NCBI GenBank assembly: GCA_963770375.1
Contig: CAVYPM010000014.1
Span: 97,661-161,660 of the forward strand
Direction of reading: 5' to 3'
From: DASVBE01 sp963770375
Lineage (GTDB): Bacteria > Actinomycetota > Actinomycetes > Streptosporangiales > Streptosporangiaceae
DNA: 64,000 nucleotides
The position numbers were made by a program, and so were the translations under genes. The notes beneath the pieces are model-generated. The model saw only the letters and a program-made list of their open reading frames with translations, did not search any database and had not been told where the DNA came from. Shown piece by piece: positions 1 through 11,413 of the stretch; within the stretch, counting starts at the first letter, position 1; each line of letters begins with the position of its first letter.

Positions 1-860
1 ACCCGGGAGGCGGAGAACCAGTTGCTGGCCTGGACGCCGGCCGAGTCCTTACCGGACGTCAGGTTGCTGACCGAACCCTCGATCGAGTGGAACACGCCGA
101 TCTTGCTCAGCACCCACCAGAGCGCGGCCACCATGACGAACAGCACGACCCAGCCGACCAGGGAGACCATGAAGCTGAACTTCATGACCGACCACGGCTC
201 GAGCCGGATCACCGCGAGGTGCGCCCGGCGGGCCGGGGCGGCGGCCGCGGCACCGTTGAGGCTGGGCCGGGTCTCGGCCTTGATCCTCGGCTGCCGGGCC
301 GGTTTCTTGGGCTTGGGCGGCTTCGGTGCCTTGGGGGCCTTCGGCGGCTTGCTGGCCTTGTTCAGCACCGAGAACGGCGACGCCGGGGAACCGGACTTAT
401 CCGAGTTGATCTGCGCCGGGTACGGCGGCGGGACCGGCGAGCTGACCGTGGCCGCGCCGTCGCCCGGGCCCGAACCCGAATCTGAACCCGAACCGTACGA
501 CGACGAACCCGAACTGTACGACGAACCGGAATCGTACGACGACGAACCCGAACTGTATGACGAACCGGAATCGTACGACGACGAACCCGAACTGTACGAC
601 GACGAACCGGAGCCGAAGCTGCCGGGCGTCAGGCCGGAGGACGGCAGGCCAGGCGGAACCACGCCGGGCGCGGTGGTGGGCAGGCTGCTGCTGGAAGACG
701 ACGAAGAGCTCGTGGACGAGGCCAGGCCGCCAGCGTCGCCCGGCAGGTCCGCGGCCAGAACCGGCTGTGGGTCACCCGGGTACAGGGTGTCCGCAGCCGG
801 GCCGGGATCGGCGTCAGCCTCCTCGGTCACCCACGACTGTGGCTCCACGCGCTGGTCCAC
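1..860 (-). CDS. DUF3566-domain membrane protein (C-terminus beyond the window)
   Basis: The reading frame runs off the left edge without a stop, so the C-terminal part is missing. The N-terminal half is Ser/Gly/Pro-rich and disordered, with a serine-rich 13-residue repeat. A Lys/Pro-rich stretch follows, then the start of the conserved domain with a membrane segment (MKFSFMVSLVGWVVLFVMVA). This architecture, directly downstream of gyrA, is that of actinobacterial DUF3566 proteins, which are small membrane proteins of unknown function. The GTG start at 860 was chosen because GGAGGAGG lies about 5 bases upstream; an in-frame GTG at 890 has no comparable site. Family assignment rests on context plus the membrane motif. 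Confidence 0.8.
   Translation of the reverse strand, partial: MDQRVEPQSWVTEEADADPGPAADTLYPGDPQPVLAADLPGDAGGLASSTSSSSSSSSSLPTTAPGVVPPGLPSSGLTPGSFGSGSSSYSSGSSSYDSGSSYSSGSSSYDSGSSYSSGSSSYGSGSDSGSGPGDGAATVSSPVPPPYPAQINSDKSGSPASPFSVLNKASKPPKAPKAPKPPKPKKPARQPRIKAETRPSLNGAAAAAPARRAHLAVIRLEPWSVMKFSFMVSLVGWVVLFVMVAALWWVLSKIGVFHSIEGSVSNLTSGKDSAGVQASNWFSASR
495..610. repeat. 39-bp tandem repeat inside the DUF3566 gene
   Basis: Just under three copies of a 39-bp unit start at 495, 534 and 573; the last copy diverges at its end. Each unit encodes 13 residues of the type SSSYSSGSSYDSG on the minus strand. The period is a multiple of three, so copy-number change would keep the frame. Confidence 0.85.
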
Positions 861-1057
861 GTCGTCCTCCTCCGAATATTTGCCTGTCACGAGGTTATCC
901 CCAGTCGGCGGCCCGCGCGTGCGGGAAGCCGTCCCTCGTCGCTCTCTCACCTATAGGACGCTGCGGCCCCATGCCTCGTTGCACCCCGTGCCCCAGTCGT
1001 CGTCTTTCCCCTCAGAAGAGGGCCCTGCCCCCACCGCGCAGCGGGAAAACCAGACCG

Positions 1058-3619
1058 CTACTCGCCGTCCTCCCCGGCCCCGTCACCGGCGCCGTCGCTG
1101 GCCTCATCAACAGGGCTGTCACCAGCGTCTTCGTCCGTCACCACGTCCTCGTCGCTCTCCGCCGATTCCGCGTTGCGGGCGATGGCGACCAGCGTCTGCC
1201 CGTCCCCGAGGTTGACCAGCCGGACGCCCATCGTCTGCCGGCCGGACTGCTTGATTTCCGCCGCCGAGGTCCGGATGACCCCGCCCGCCGAGGTGATGGC
1301 AAAAACTTCGTCATCTGGCTGCACCATCAGCGCGCCGACCAGCCCGCCGCGGCTGTCCACGATCCGGGCCGTGACCACGCCCATGCCGCCGCGGCCCTGG
1401 ACCGGGTACTGATCGGCCGGGGTCCGCTTGGCGTAGCCGCCCTCGGTGGCCACCAGGACATCAGCGTCTCCGCGCACAACGTGCATCCCCAGCAGCTCGT
1501 CGCCGTTGGAGAACCGCATCCCGATCACCCCGGAGGTGGCCCGGCCCATCGGCCGCAGCGCCTCGTCGGTAGCGCGGAACCTGATCGCCTGCGCCTTGCG
1601 GCTCACCAGAAGAAGATCGTCCTCGGGCGACACCAGCCGCGCGGCGATCACCTCGTCGTCCTCGCGCAGGTTGATGGCGATGATGCCGCCGGCCCGGGGC
1701 GAGTCGAAGTCGCTCAGCCGGGACTTCTTGACCAGCCCGCCGGAGGTGGCCAGCACCAGGTACGGCGCCACCCGGTAGTCGCGCAGCGCGAGCACCTCGG
1801 CGATGCGCTCGTCCGGCTGGAAGGCCAGCAGGTTGGCCACGTGCTGCCCGCGGGCGTCGCGGCCGGTGTCCGGCAGCTCGTAGGCCTTGCACCGGTAGAC
1901 CCGGCCCTTGTTCGTGAAGAACAGGATCCAGTGGTGCGTGGTCGTGACGAAGAAGTGCTCGACGATGTCGTCGGTGCGCAGCTGCGCACCCCGCACTCCC
2001 TTGCCGCCGCGGCGCTGGGCCCGGTACAGGTCGGCCTTGGTGCGCTTGGCGTAGCCGCCGCGGGTGATCGTGACGACCACGTCCTCCTCGGCGATCAGGT
2101 CCTCGACGGACATGTCGCCGTCGTAGGGGATGATCTGCGTGCGCCGGTCGTCGCCGTACCGGTCCACGATCTCGCCCAGCTCGGTGCCGACGATCTGCCG
2201 CTGCCGCTCGGGGGAGGCCAGGATCGCCTGGTAGTCGGCGATCTGCGCCATCAGCTCCTCGTACTCGTCGGTGAGCTGCTGCCGCTCCAGCGCGGCCAGC
2301 TTGCGCAGCTGCATGTCGAGGATCGCGCGGGCCTGCACGTCGTCGATCTCCAGCAGGTCCATCAGGCCCTGCTGCGCGGCCGCGGCCGACGCGCTGGCCC
2401 GGATCAGCGCGATGACCTCGTCGATCCGGTCGATGGCCTTGAGCAGCGCGACCAGGATGTGCGCCCGCTCCTCGGCCTTGCGCAGCAGGAACCGGGTCCG
2501 CCGGACGATGACGCTGATCTGGTGCGCGACCCAGTGCCGGATCATCTGGTCCAGGCGCAGCGTCCGCGGCACGCCGTCGACCAGGGCCAGGATGTTCGCG
2601 CCGAACGTGTCCTGCAGCTGGGTGTGCTTGTACAGGTTGTTCAGCACGACCTTGGCGACCGCGTCCCGCTTGAGCACGATCACCAGCCGCTGGCCGGTCC
2701 GGTCGCTGGTCTCGTCGCGCACGTCGGCGATCCCGCCGACCCGGCCGTCCTGGGCCAGCTCGTCGATCTTGACCGCGACGTTCTCCGGGTTGACCTGGTA
2801 GGGCAGCTCGGTGACGACCAGCTGGGTGCGCCCGCGGGCGTCCTCCTCGACCTCGACCACCGCGCGCATGGTGATCGAGCCGCGGCCGGTCCGGTAGGCG
2901 TCCTCGATGCCGCGGCGGCCCACGATCAGGCCGTGGGTGGGGAAGTCCGGGCCCTTGATCCGCTCGATCAGCGCGTCGAGCAGCTCGTCGTCGGTCGCGT
3001 CGAAATGATCCAGGTACCACTGCGCGCCCGCGGCGACCTCGCGCAGGTTGTGCGGCGGGATCTTGGTGGCCATCCCGACCGCGATCCCCTCGGAACCGTT
3101 GACCAGCAGGTTCGGGAACCGGGCGGGCAGCACGACGGGCTCGCGGGAGCGCCCGTCGTAGTTCTCGCGGAAATCGACGGTGTCCTTGTCGATGTCCCGC
3201 AGCATCTCCATGGCCAGCGGCGCCAGCCGGCACTCGGTGTAGCGCATCGCCGCGGGCGGGTCGTTGCCCCGGGAGCCGAAGTTGCCCTGGCCGTCGACCA
3301 GCGGCATCCGCATCGCCCACGGCTGGGCCATCCGCACCAGCGCGTCGTAGATCGCGCTGTCGCCGTGCGGGTGGTAGATGCCCATGACCTCGCCGACGAC
3401 GCGGGCGCACTTGAAGAACCCACGGTCCGGCCGGTAGCCGCCGTCGTACATGGCGTACAGCACGCGGGTGTGCACCGGCTTGAGGCCGTCCCGCACATCC
3501 GGCAGCGCACGGCCGACGATGACCGACATCGCGTAGTCGATGTAGCTGCGCTGCATCTCGACCTGGATGTCGACCGGCTCGGTGCGGTCGTGGCCGCTAC
3601 CGGTATCGATCTCAGTCAC
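1058..3619 (-). CDS. gyrA: DNA gyrase subunit A
   Basis: This 853-residue protein is the DNA-cleaving and DNA-wrapping subunit of gyrase (A2B2), which introduces negative supercoils using ATP hydrolysed by GyrB. The N-terminal winged-helix region has the quinolone-determining segment HPHGDSAIYD (residues 83-92), with Ser88 and Asp92 at the positions of E. coli Ser83/Asp87, i.e. no obvious resistance substitution. The active-site tyrosine is Tyr128 in AMRYTE. A GyrA box (QRRGGKG, about residues 532-538) in the C-terminal beta-pinwheel marks it as gyrase rather than topoisomerase IV. An acidic Asp/Glu-rich tail ends the protein. The start is a GTG giving MTEID. gyrB lies 63 bases upstream, so the two are probably co-transcribed. 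Confidence 0.98.
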   Translation of the reverse strand: MTEIDTGSGHDRTEPVDIQVEMQRSYIDYAMSVIVGRALPDVRDGLKPVHTRVLYAMYDGGYRPDRGFFKCARVVGEVMGIYHPHGDSAIYDALVRMAQPWAMRMPLVDGQGNFGSRGNDPPAAMRYTECRLAPLAMEMLRDIDKDTVDFRENYDGRSREPVVLPARFPNLLVNGSEGIAVGMATKIPPHNLREVAAGAQWYLDHFDATDDELLDALIERIKGPDFPTHGLIVGRRGIEDAYRTGRGSITMRAVVEVEEDARGRTQLVVTELPYQVNPENVAVKIDELAQDGRVGGIADVRDETSDRTGQRLVIVLKRDAVAKVVLNNLYKHTQLQDTFGANILALVDGVPRTLRLDQMIRHWVAHQISVIVRRTRFLLRKAEERAHILVALLKAIDRIDEVIALIRASASAAAAQQGLMDLLEIDDVQARAILDMQLRKLAALERQQLTDEYEELMAQIADYQAILASPERQRQIVGTELGEIVDRYGDDRRTQIIPYDGDMSVEDLIAEEDVVVTITRGGYAKRTKADLYRAQRRGGKGVRGAQLRTDDIVEHFFVTTTHHWILFFTNKGRVYRCKAYELPDTGRDARGQHVANLLAFQPDERIAEVLALRDYRVAPYLVLATSGGLVKKSRLSDFDSPRAGGIIAINLREDDEVIAARLVSPEDDLLLVSRKAQAIRFRATDEALRPMGRATSGVIGMRFSNGDELLGMHVVRGDADVLVATEGGYAKRTPADQYPVQGRGGMGVVTARIVDSRGGLVGALMVQPDDEVFAITSAGGVIRTSAAEIKQSGRQTMGVRLVNLGDGQTLVAIARNAESAESDEDVVTDEDAGDSPVDEASDGAGDGAGEDGE

Positions 3620-3682
3620 GTGCTTGACCTTCCCGCTGCATAGCTCAATCTGGTGGCCGCACCGCGGCCGGGACCCACCTGG

Positions 3683-5614
<1,932 letters not shown>

Positions 5615-5718
5615 AAGGTTGCTCCTCCTGGAACGGACACCCGCGCGAGCGCCGCGATCCCCCCGCCGCCGCTGCGCCCTGGTGCCATTCACAATTTTAC
5701 CTGCTCGGCGCCGTTGGC

Positions 5719-6366
5719 TCAGCCGTACGTGTCACGCGGTCCGCGACTGTCACGGGTTCGCCACTGCCCCGGACGGCGCTGCGTGGCGGGCCCCCTGATC
5801 TTGACCCGGGTCACCGATCCGTCGCCCAGTTCGGCGTTGAGCCGGCGCACCAGCGCGGGCGCCAGCAGCCGCACCTGAGTGGCCCACGCGGTCGAGTCCG
5901 CGGTGATCGTCAGCTCCCCGTCGGCGAACCCGTCCGGCCGGGTGTGCGCGGCCAGCTCCGGCCCGACGATCTGGTCCCACCGGCCGAACATGGCGCCGGC
6001 CTTCGCCTGCAGCCGCCAGCCCTGCTCGTCGATCAGCCCGCTGATCGCGGCGTTCAGCGGCTCCGGGTCCTCCCGCCGCAGCCGCGGCCGGGCCGCCGGG
6101 TCCGCCCGCCCGCCGGCCGCCCCTGACAGCGGCCCGGTCGCGCGCCGTCCCCGGGCCGCGGCGTCCGCCCGCGCGGCCCGCAGCGCCTCCCGGGCCAGCC
6201 CCGCCCGGTCCGCCCCACCCGGCGCCCCATCCGGCCCGCTCGCCGGCGCGGGCGGGCCCTGGTGGCCGGCGCTGCGGCCTTCGCTGCTTTCCGGATTTAC
6301 GGGATACGGTTGGCCGGACGCGGGCCGGGCCGTCTCGTCCTGGTCACGTTCAGGCTGGTCAGGCAC
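5719..6366 (-). CDS. DUF721 / DciA-family protein
   Basis: This 215-residue protein has a long disordered Pro/Ala/Arg-rich N-terminal half and a conserved C-terminal domain (VGPELAAHTRPDGFADGELT, then TAWATQVRLLAPALVRRLN) typical of DUF721. The DciA branch of this family recruits the replicative helicase in bacteria lacking DnaC/DnaI; that role is inferred here from family and from position among replication genes. The GTG start at 6366 overlaps the recF stop by 8 bases (GTGCCTGA), which implies translational coupling. A longer in-frame start at 6462 would lie deep inside recF and is not favoured. Confidence 0.85.
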   Translation of the reverse strand: MPDQPERDQDETARPASGQPYPVNPESSEGRSAGHQGPPAPASGPDGAPGGADRAGLAREALRAARADAAARGRRATGPLSGAAGGRADPAARPRLRREDPEPLNAAISGLIDEQGWRLQAKAGAMFGRWDQIVGPELAAHTRPDGFADGELTITADSTAWATQVRLLAPALVRRLNAELGDGSVTRVKIRGPATQRRPGQWRTRDSRGPRDTYG

Positions 6367-7474
6367 GGGACACCCGCCCGTCGGCCACGTCGAACCGGGC
6401 CCCGGACAGCTGCGCGGGCACGTCCGCGGTGACCGCCGCGGTGACCAGCACCTGATCGGCACCGCGGACCAGGCCGGCCAGCCGGTCCCGGCGCCCGGTG
6501 TCCAGCTCGGCGAACACGTCGTCGAGGATCAGCACCGGGTCCTCGCCCCCGGAGCGCAGCAGGTCGAACGCGGCCAGCCGCAGCGCCAGCGCCAGCGACC
6601 ACGACTCGCCGTGGCTGGCGTACCCGCGCGCGGGCAGCTCGCCGATCCGCAGCTCGAGCTCGTCCCGGTGCGGGCCGACCAGGCACACCGCCCGTTCCAG
6701 CTCGGCCGTCCTGGCGGTCTCCAGCGCGGCCAGCATCGCCTCGCGCTGCCCGGCCACCCCGGCCGGCGGCTCGCCCGGGCCGGCGTACGGCTGCCGGTAC
6801 GCCATCTCGGCGGTCCCTTCGTCCCCGGACACCGCGGCGTAGGCCTTGGCCGCCAGCGGCCGGATCGCGGTGACCAGGTCGAGCCGGCCCGCGGCCAGCT
6901 CAGCCCCGGCCTTGACCAGCTGCTCGTCCCAGGCGGCCAGCGCGGACGGGCGGCCGCCGCCGCGGGCCCGGGCCGACTTGAGCAGCGCGGTCCGCTGCCG
7001 GACCGCCCGCTCGTAGTCGGCGCGGACCCCGGCGTACCGCGGCGCGGTCGCCACCAGGAGGTCGTCGAGGAACCGGCGGCGCTGGTCCGGGTCGCCCTTG
7101 ACCAGCGTGAGGTCTTCGGGGGCGAACAGCACGCAGCGCAGCGTGCCGAGCACCTCGCGGGGCCGGGGGACGGGGACCCGGTTGAGCCGGACCCGGTTGG
7201 CCCGGGACGGGTTGATCTCGATCTCGACCAGGCTGTCCCGGGCCGAGGAGGTCACCGCGGCCCGCACGATGGCCCGCGGCGCGCCCCGGCGGACCAGCGG
7301 CGCGTCCGCCGCGACCCGGTGGCTGCCCAGCGTGGCGGCGTAGTTGGCGGCCTCGACCAGGTTGGTCTTGCCCTGGCCGTTGGAGCCGGTGAACGTGGTC
7401 ACCCCGGGGTCAAGCCGCAGGTCGGCTTCGGCGTAACTGCGGAAGTCGATCAGGGCCAGCCGGGTGAGGTGCAC
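6359..7474 (-). CDS. recF: DNA replication and repair protein RecF
   Basis: RecF is an SMC-like ATPase that helps load RecA at single-strand gaps. The 371-residue product has Walker A GSNGQGKT at residues 30-37, the ABC-type signature region late in the protein and Walker B (PVLILDDVFAELD) near residue 320. The first codon is GTG. The 3' end overlaps the DUF721 start. Unlike Streptomyces, no gnd gene separates it from dnaN. Confidence 0.97.
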   Translation of the reverse strand: MHLTRLALIDFRSYAEADLRLDPGVTTFTGSNGQGKTNLVEAANYAATLGSHRVAADAPLVRRGAPRAIVRAAVTSSARDSLVEIEINPSRANRVRLNRVPVPRPREVLGTLRCVLFAPEDLTLVKGDPDQRRRFLDDLLVATAPRYAGVRADYERAVRQRTALLKSARARGGGRPSALAAWDEQLVKAGAELAAGRLDLVTAIRPLAAKAYAAVSGDEGTAEMAYRQPYAGPGEPPAGVAGQREAMLAALETARTAELERAVCLVGPHRDELELRIGELPARGYASHGESWSLALALRLAAFDLLRSGGEDPVLILDDVFAELDTGRRDRLAGLVRGADQVLVTAAVTADVPAQLSGARFDVADGRVSRA

Positions 7475-7551
7475 GTCAACCGAGACTACCGGCCCGCGCC
7501 GTCACCAGCCCGGCCCCGCCAGTTCGCCCGCCCCGCCGATCCGTAGCTGAT

Positions 7552-7595
7552 CGAAGTGCCGTTGCTTCACATAGAACTGAAGCAACGGCACTTCG
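7552..7595 (-). terminator. Perfect 18-bp hairpin between dnaN and recF
   Basis: The arms cgaagtgccgttgcttca (7552-7569) and its exact reverse complement (7578-7595) enclose an 8-nt loop. It sits in the roughly 200-bp gap downstream of dnaN and upstream of recF, both on the minus strand. There is no U-tract, as is common for actinobacterial terminators. It could terminate or attenuate dnaN transcripts, but a protein-binding site is also possible. Confidence 0.6.
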
Positions 7596-7675
7596 TTGCA
7601 AACCGGGGCGCCCGGCGGAGGGCCGGGGCCCGCGCCCCCGGCACCGTATCCCTTAATGGTCGTGAACTTGGGTTT

Positions 7676-8809
7676 TCAGGCGCCGAGGCGAATGGGCATC
7701 AGCAGGTAGCGGTAGTCGGGTTCGCCGTCGGGGTCCGGCTTGCCGGTGATGAGCGCGGGCTTGCCGGGCTCGGTGAACGAGATCCGCGCGGTGTCGGAGT
7801 CGATCGCGGTCAGCCCGTCGAGCAGGTACTGCGGGTTGAACGCGATCGACAGGTCCTCGCCCTCGAAGCTGGCCTCCAGGACGTCCACGGCCTGGGCCTC
7901 GTCGCCGGTGCCGGCCTCGAGCACGAGCTGGCCGGGGCTGAAGGCGAGACGGACCGCGGTGTTGCGCTCGGCGACCAGGGCGACCCGCTTGACGGCCTCG
8001 GACAGCTGGCTGGCCGAGATCTCCGCGACGGACTTGACGTAGGTCGGCAGCAGAGCCTGGTAGCGGGGGAACTCGCCGCCGAGCAGCCGGGTGGTGGTCC
8101 GGCGGCCGGCGCCCTCGAAGCCGATCATCCCGTCACCGCCGGCGCCCTCCTCGCCGGGCAGCGCGAGCGCGATCGAGACCTCGGCGCCGGACGTCAGCGA
8201 GCGGGCGGTCTCGGCCAGGGCGCGGGCCGGCACCAGGACGGCGGCGGACAGGTCGTTCCTGGCTGGGTTCCACTTCAGCTCGCGGACCGCGAGCCGGTAG
8301 CGGTCGGTGGAGACCAGCGTGACGTGGTCGCCCTCGATCTCGATGCGTACGCCGGTCAGGGCGGGCAGCGTGTCGTCGCGGCCCGCCGCGGTGGCTGACT
8401 GGCTCACCGCGGTGGCGAACGCGTCGCTGCCGATGGTCCCGGCCGCGGGCGGCATCTCGGGCAGCGCCGGGTACTCGTCCTCCGGCATGGTCAGCAGGGT
8501 GAAGGTGGAGCTGCCGCAGGTGAGCACGGCCCGGGCACCGTCCGCGACGATCTGCACCGGGCGGCTGGGCAGGCTGCGGCTGATCTCCGCGAGCAGCCGT
8601 CCTGACACCAGGGCGCTGCCCTCCTCCTCGGCCGTCACCGGCACCTGGGCCTGGGCGGAGACGTCGTAGTCGAAGCTGGACAGGGTCAGCTCGGCGGCCG
8701 CGTGCAGCCGCATCCCGGCGAGGACCGGCACGGTCGGCCGGGCCGGGAGGGCACGGGCCGTCCACGCCACGGCCTCGGCCAGGACATCGCGTTCGACCTG
8801 GATTCTCAC
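7676..8809 (-). CDS. dnaN: DNA polymerase III sliding clamp (beta subunit)
   Basis: This is the processivity clamp that encircles DNA and tethers DNA polymerase III; it acts as a head-to-tail dimer. From the GTG at 8809 the product is 377 residues, the usual family length, beginning VRIQVERDVLAEAVAW and ending YLLMPIRL as expected for the C-terminal clamp motif. The frame remains open for 81 codons upstream through the presumed origin, but that segment has no clamp similarity, so 8809 is preferred. GGAAGG lies about 10 bases upstream of it. Confidence 0.96.
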   Translation of the reverse strand: MRIQVERDVLAEAVAWTARALPARPTVPVLAGMRLHAAAELTLSSFDYDVSAQAQVPVTAEEEGSALVSGRLLAEISRSLPSRPVQIVADGARAVLTCGSSTFTLLTMPEDEYPALPEMPPAAGTIGSDAFATAVSQSATAAGRDDTLPALTGVRIEIEGDHVTLVSTDRYRLAVRELKWNPARNDLSAAVLVPARALAETARSLTSGAEVSIALALPGEEGAGGDGMIGFEGAGRRTTTRLLGGEFPRYQALLPTYVKSVAEISASQLSEAVKRVALVAERNTAVRLAFSPGQLVLEAGTGDEAQAVDVLEASFEGEDLSIAFNPQYLLDGLTAIDSDTARISFTEPGKPALITGKPDPDGEPDYRYLLMPIRLGA

Positions 8810-9248
8810 GGGAGTACTGCCTTCCGGTTGGGCTATGCGTGCCAGCGGGCCGGGTGCGCGGTGCGCTTCGGGCCGCGCGGTGCCTGCTTGGTACTTGGAA
8901 GCTGATTCATATAAAGCTCGGTAGTAGTCATAGGGACGGTGGAAGCTGGGGAGAACATGGCTTCCCGCAGGCCAGAACGGGTTCCGGTACCCACAGTGGC
9001 TGTGCTGTTCGCCTTTGACGGGTGGGCGGCGGTGTGGGTACCGCCGCGGCACGAGTTCGTTGCCTGGCGGTTACCCACCAGCCATGCTGAGTTGTCCAAC
9101 GGCTGTCCCAAGACAATCCACAGAGTTGTCCACAGCCTGTGTGCACTGATTGTCGGGCGGGCCATTGAAATGTCGGCCTTCATCCGGGCAAAGCCGGCGC
9201 CGCTGCGGCCGGTGCTGGTGATTCGGCCGGTGCCGGTGCTGGTTCTGT
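8810..9248. other. Probable chromosomal replication origin (oriC), dnaN-dnaA intergenic
   Basis: This 439-bp non-coding interval lies between dnaN and dnaA, the usual oriC location in actinomycetes. It has a consensus DnaA box TTGTCCACA at 9126-9134 and weaker versions at 9092 (TTGTCCAAC), 9103 (CTGTCCCAA) and 9114 (CAATCCACA). Their start spacing of 11, 11 and 12 bp puts them on one helical face. TTACCCACC at 9071 is a further weak match, and GGTACCCACA occurs in opposite orientations at 8986 and 9033-9042. An A+T-rich patch (attcatataaag) starts near 8905. The box number is low compared with Streptomyces, and the sites upstream of dnaA may contribute. Confidence 0.65.
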
Positions 9249-10920
9249 TCATCCCGACCGCGCCTGCTGCTTGATCCGGTTGGTGAGTTCGGTGACCTGG
9301 TTGTAAATCGACCGGCGCTCGGCCATCAGCGAGCGGATCTTCCGGTCCGCGTGCATGACCGTGGTGTGGTCGCGGCCGCCGAACTGCTGGCCGATCTTGG
9401 GCAGCGACAGATCGGTCAGCTCGCGGCACAGGTACATCGCGATCTGCCGGGCGGTGACGAGCACGCGTGATCGTGACGTGCCGCACAGATCGTCGATCGA
9501 CAGGCCGAAGTACGAGGCGGTCTGGCCCATGATCGTCGAGGCGGTGATCTCCGGGCCCTGAGCCTCGGGGATCAGGTCCTTGAGGACGATCTCGGCGAGC
9601 TGGAGGTCGACCGTCTGGCGGTTGAGGCTGGCGAACGCGGTGACCCGGATCAGGGCGCCCTCGAGCTCGCGGATGTTGGTGGAGATGCGGGAGGCGATGT
9701 ACTCCAGGGCCTCGGGCGGCGCGTTGAGGCCTTCCTGGACGGCCTTCTTGCGGAGGATCGCGATCCGGGTCTCCAGCTCGGGCGGCTGGACGTCGGTCAG
9801 CAGGCCCCACTCGAACCGGCTGCGCAGCCTGTCCTCCAGGGTGACCAGGCGCTTCGGCGCACGGTCGCTGGAGATGACGATCTGCTTGCTGGCGTTGTGC
9901 AGGGTGTTGAACGTGTGGAAGAACTCCTCCTGGGTTCCTTCCTTGTTCTCCAGGAACTGGATGTCGTCCACCAGGAGGACGTCCACGTCGCGGTAGCGGC
10001 GGCGGAAGCCGTCCTGCTTGCCGTCGCGGATCATGTTGATGAAATCGTTGGTGAACTCTTCCGAGCTCACGTAGCGCACGCGGATGCCCTGATAGAGGCT
10101 CTGTGCGTAATGGCCGATCGCGTGCAGCAGGTGCGTCTTGCCCAGCCCGGAGTCGCCGTAGACGAAGAGCGGGTTGTAGGCCTTGGCGGGAGCTTCGGCG
10201 ACCGCGACGGCGGCAGCGTGGGCAAACCTGTTGCTGGAGCCGATGACGAAGGTCTCGAAGGTGTACTTCGGGTTGAGCCTCGTCTGGCCGGGGCGGGGGG
10301 CGCCGGCCAGGCCGCCCTGCGGGCCGAGGCCGGAGCTGTGGCCGTGCCCTGGGCCGGTGCCGAGAGCGCCGAGGCCGGTGACCGGGGCCTTGGCCGGGCT
10401 GGCCGGGGGTGGACATCGGGCGCGGCCGGCCGGTGACCGGGTCGATGCCGCCGCTGCTGAGTCCGCCAGCACTGAGGTCCGCCCGCGCTGAGGGGGGCGT
10501 CGGGCTCCTGGCCGTGGCGGTGGTCCATGGGCGGGCCGCCGCCCGGCCGGCGGGCTGGCCGCGGTCGGTGCCGGGCTGGCCGAGGCCGGTGCCGTCGCGG
10601 CCGCCAAGGTCGCGCCCGCGGTCCAGATCGCGGTCCCGGTCCGGGGAGGGCAGCGAGGAGATCACCGCCGGGTCGACGGTGACCGCCAGCTGGATGCTGC
10701 GGCCCAGCTCTCTCGAAAGCGCGTTGGTGATCAGCGAGCGGAGCCGGGTTTCCAGCTGCTCCTTGACGAACTCGTTGGGCGTGGCGATCAGGGCGGTGTT
10801 CTCGACCAGCCCGAGCGGGCGGGTGAGCTGCAGCCAGGCCCGCTGGGCCGGCTCGATGTGCATCTCGGCGAGCTCATCCAGGGACCGGGCCCACACTGCC
10901 GCGAGGTCTGCTTCGCTCAT
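9249..10920 (-). CDS. dnaA: Chromosomal replication initiator DnaA (apparent +1 frameshift in linker)
   Basis: DnaA is the ATP-dependent initiator that binds DnaA boxes and opens oriC. Domain I (MSEADLAAVWARSLDELAEM) and an acidic/Pro-rich linker are read from the ATG at 10920, which follows GAGGTGG. The AAA+ core (Walker A GDSGLGKTH, Walker B LLVDDIQF) and domain IV with the DnaA signature GGRDHTTVMHA are in the next frame. The frames join correctly if one base is removed from the G5 run at 10405-10409. Neither half is damaged otherwise, and dnaA is essential, so a sequencing indel in the disordered linker is the simplest reading. Confidence 0.93.
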
Positions 10921-11413
10921 CGGCTATCCACCTCGCGCCCGCCCCCACATACGATCAACAGGTTTTTCCACAGGTTGTGCACGTCGTTACCCGCCCCGTG
11001 ATGCTCCTTCACTGCCGGCGGCTGGTCTCTAGGCAGCTAACGGCCCCCGGGAACGCTCACCACCAGGGACCGCTATCCACAGCCTAGGCCCCGTCCTGCC
11101 GGAGTGCTGCACAAACCGTAGCGATGGCGGGCCCACGCCCACCACTTCCACCGCTGTCAGCGCTTGCCTCAAGCGGCTCACCTCCACCACTCCGCTAAAT
11201 CCACCTCCGCGGGGGGCCACACACTCCCAGCTCAGCTGGCCCAGTTCCGGCGGCCTGCGCCCGTCACTCTCACCTAACCGAGCCCAGCCCTGATCGGACC
11301 AACTCCTACCCGCGGCTCAGTCGGCTAGTCCCGGAAGCCGGCTTCCGGCCCCACGCGGCCCACCTCCCCACCTGCGGTTGGCCCTGGGCCCGGCCGGCGG
11401 GCCAGTGCTCCGT
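10921..11413. other. dnaA-rpmH divergent intergenic region with DnaA-box-like sites
   Basis: No gene is seen in this interval upstream of dnaA. It holds TTTTCCACA at 10964-10972, TTGTGCACG at 10975 and CTATCCACA at 11073-11081, which resemble DnaA boxes. They could serve dnaA autoregulation or form a second part of the origin. The region has no obvious repeats or hairpins. Confidence 0.5.

Noticed and set aside
557..3643. 1028-residue open frame on the plus strand across gyrA
   Set aside because: It is an antisense shadow of gyrA caused by high G+C third positions; there are no domain motifs and the composition is His/Asp/Val/Leu-rich.
7121..7675. A gnd gene between dnaN and recF
   Set aside because: The gap after recF is only about 200 bp and holds a hairpin; no 6-phosphogluconate dehydrogenase motif is present.
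8833..10260. Continuation of the dnaA start frame past the break
   Set aside because: After the linker this frame is Arg/Pro nonsense, while the AAA+ domain is in the other frame.
10396..10415. Programmed +1 frameshifting in dnaA
   Set aside because: No slippery-stop arrangement or downstream structure was seen, and the same 10-mer breaks an unrelated gene, so an error is more likely.
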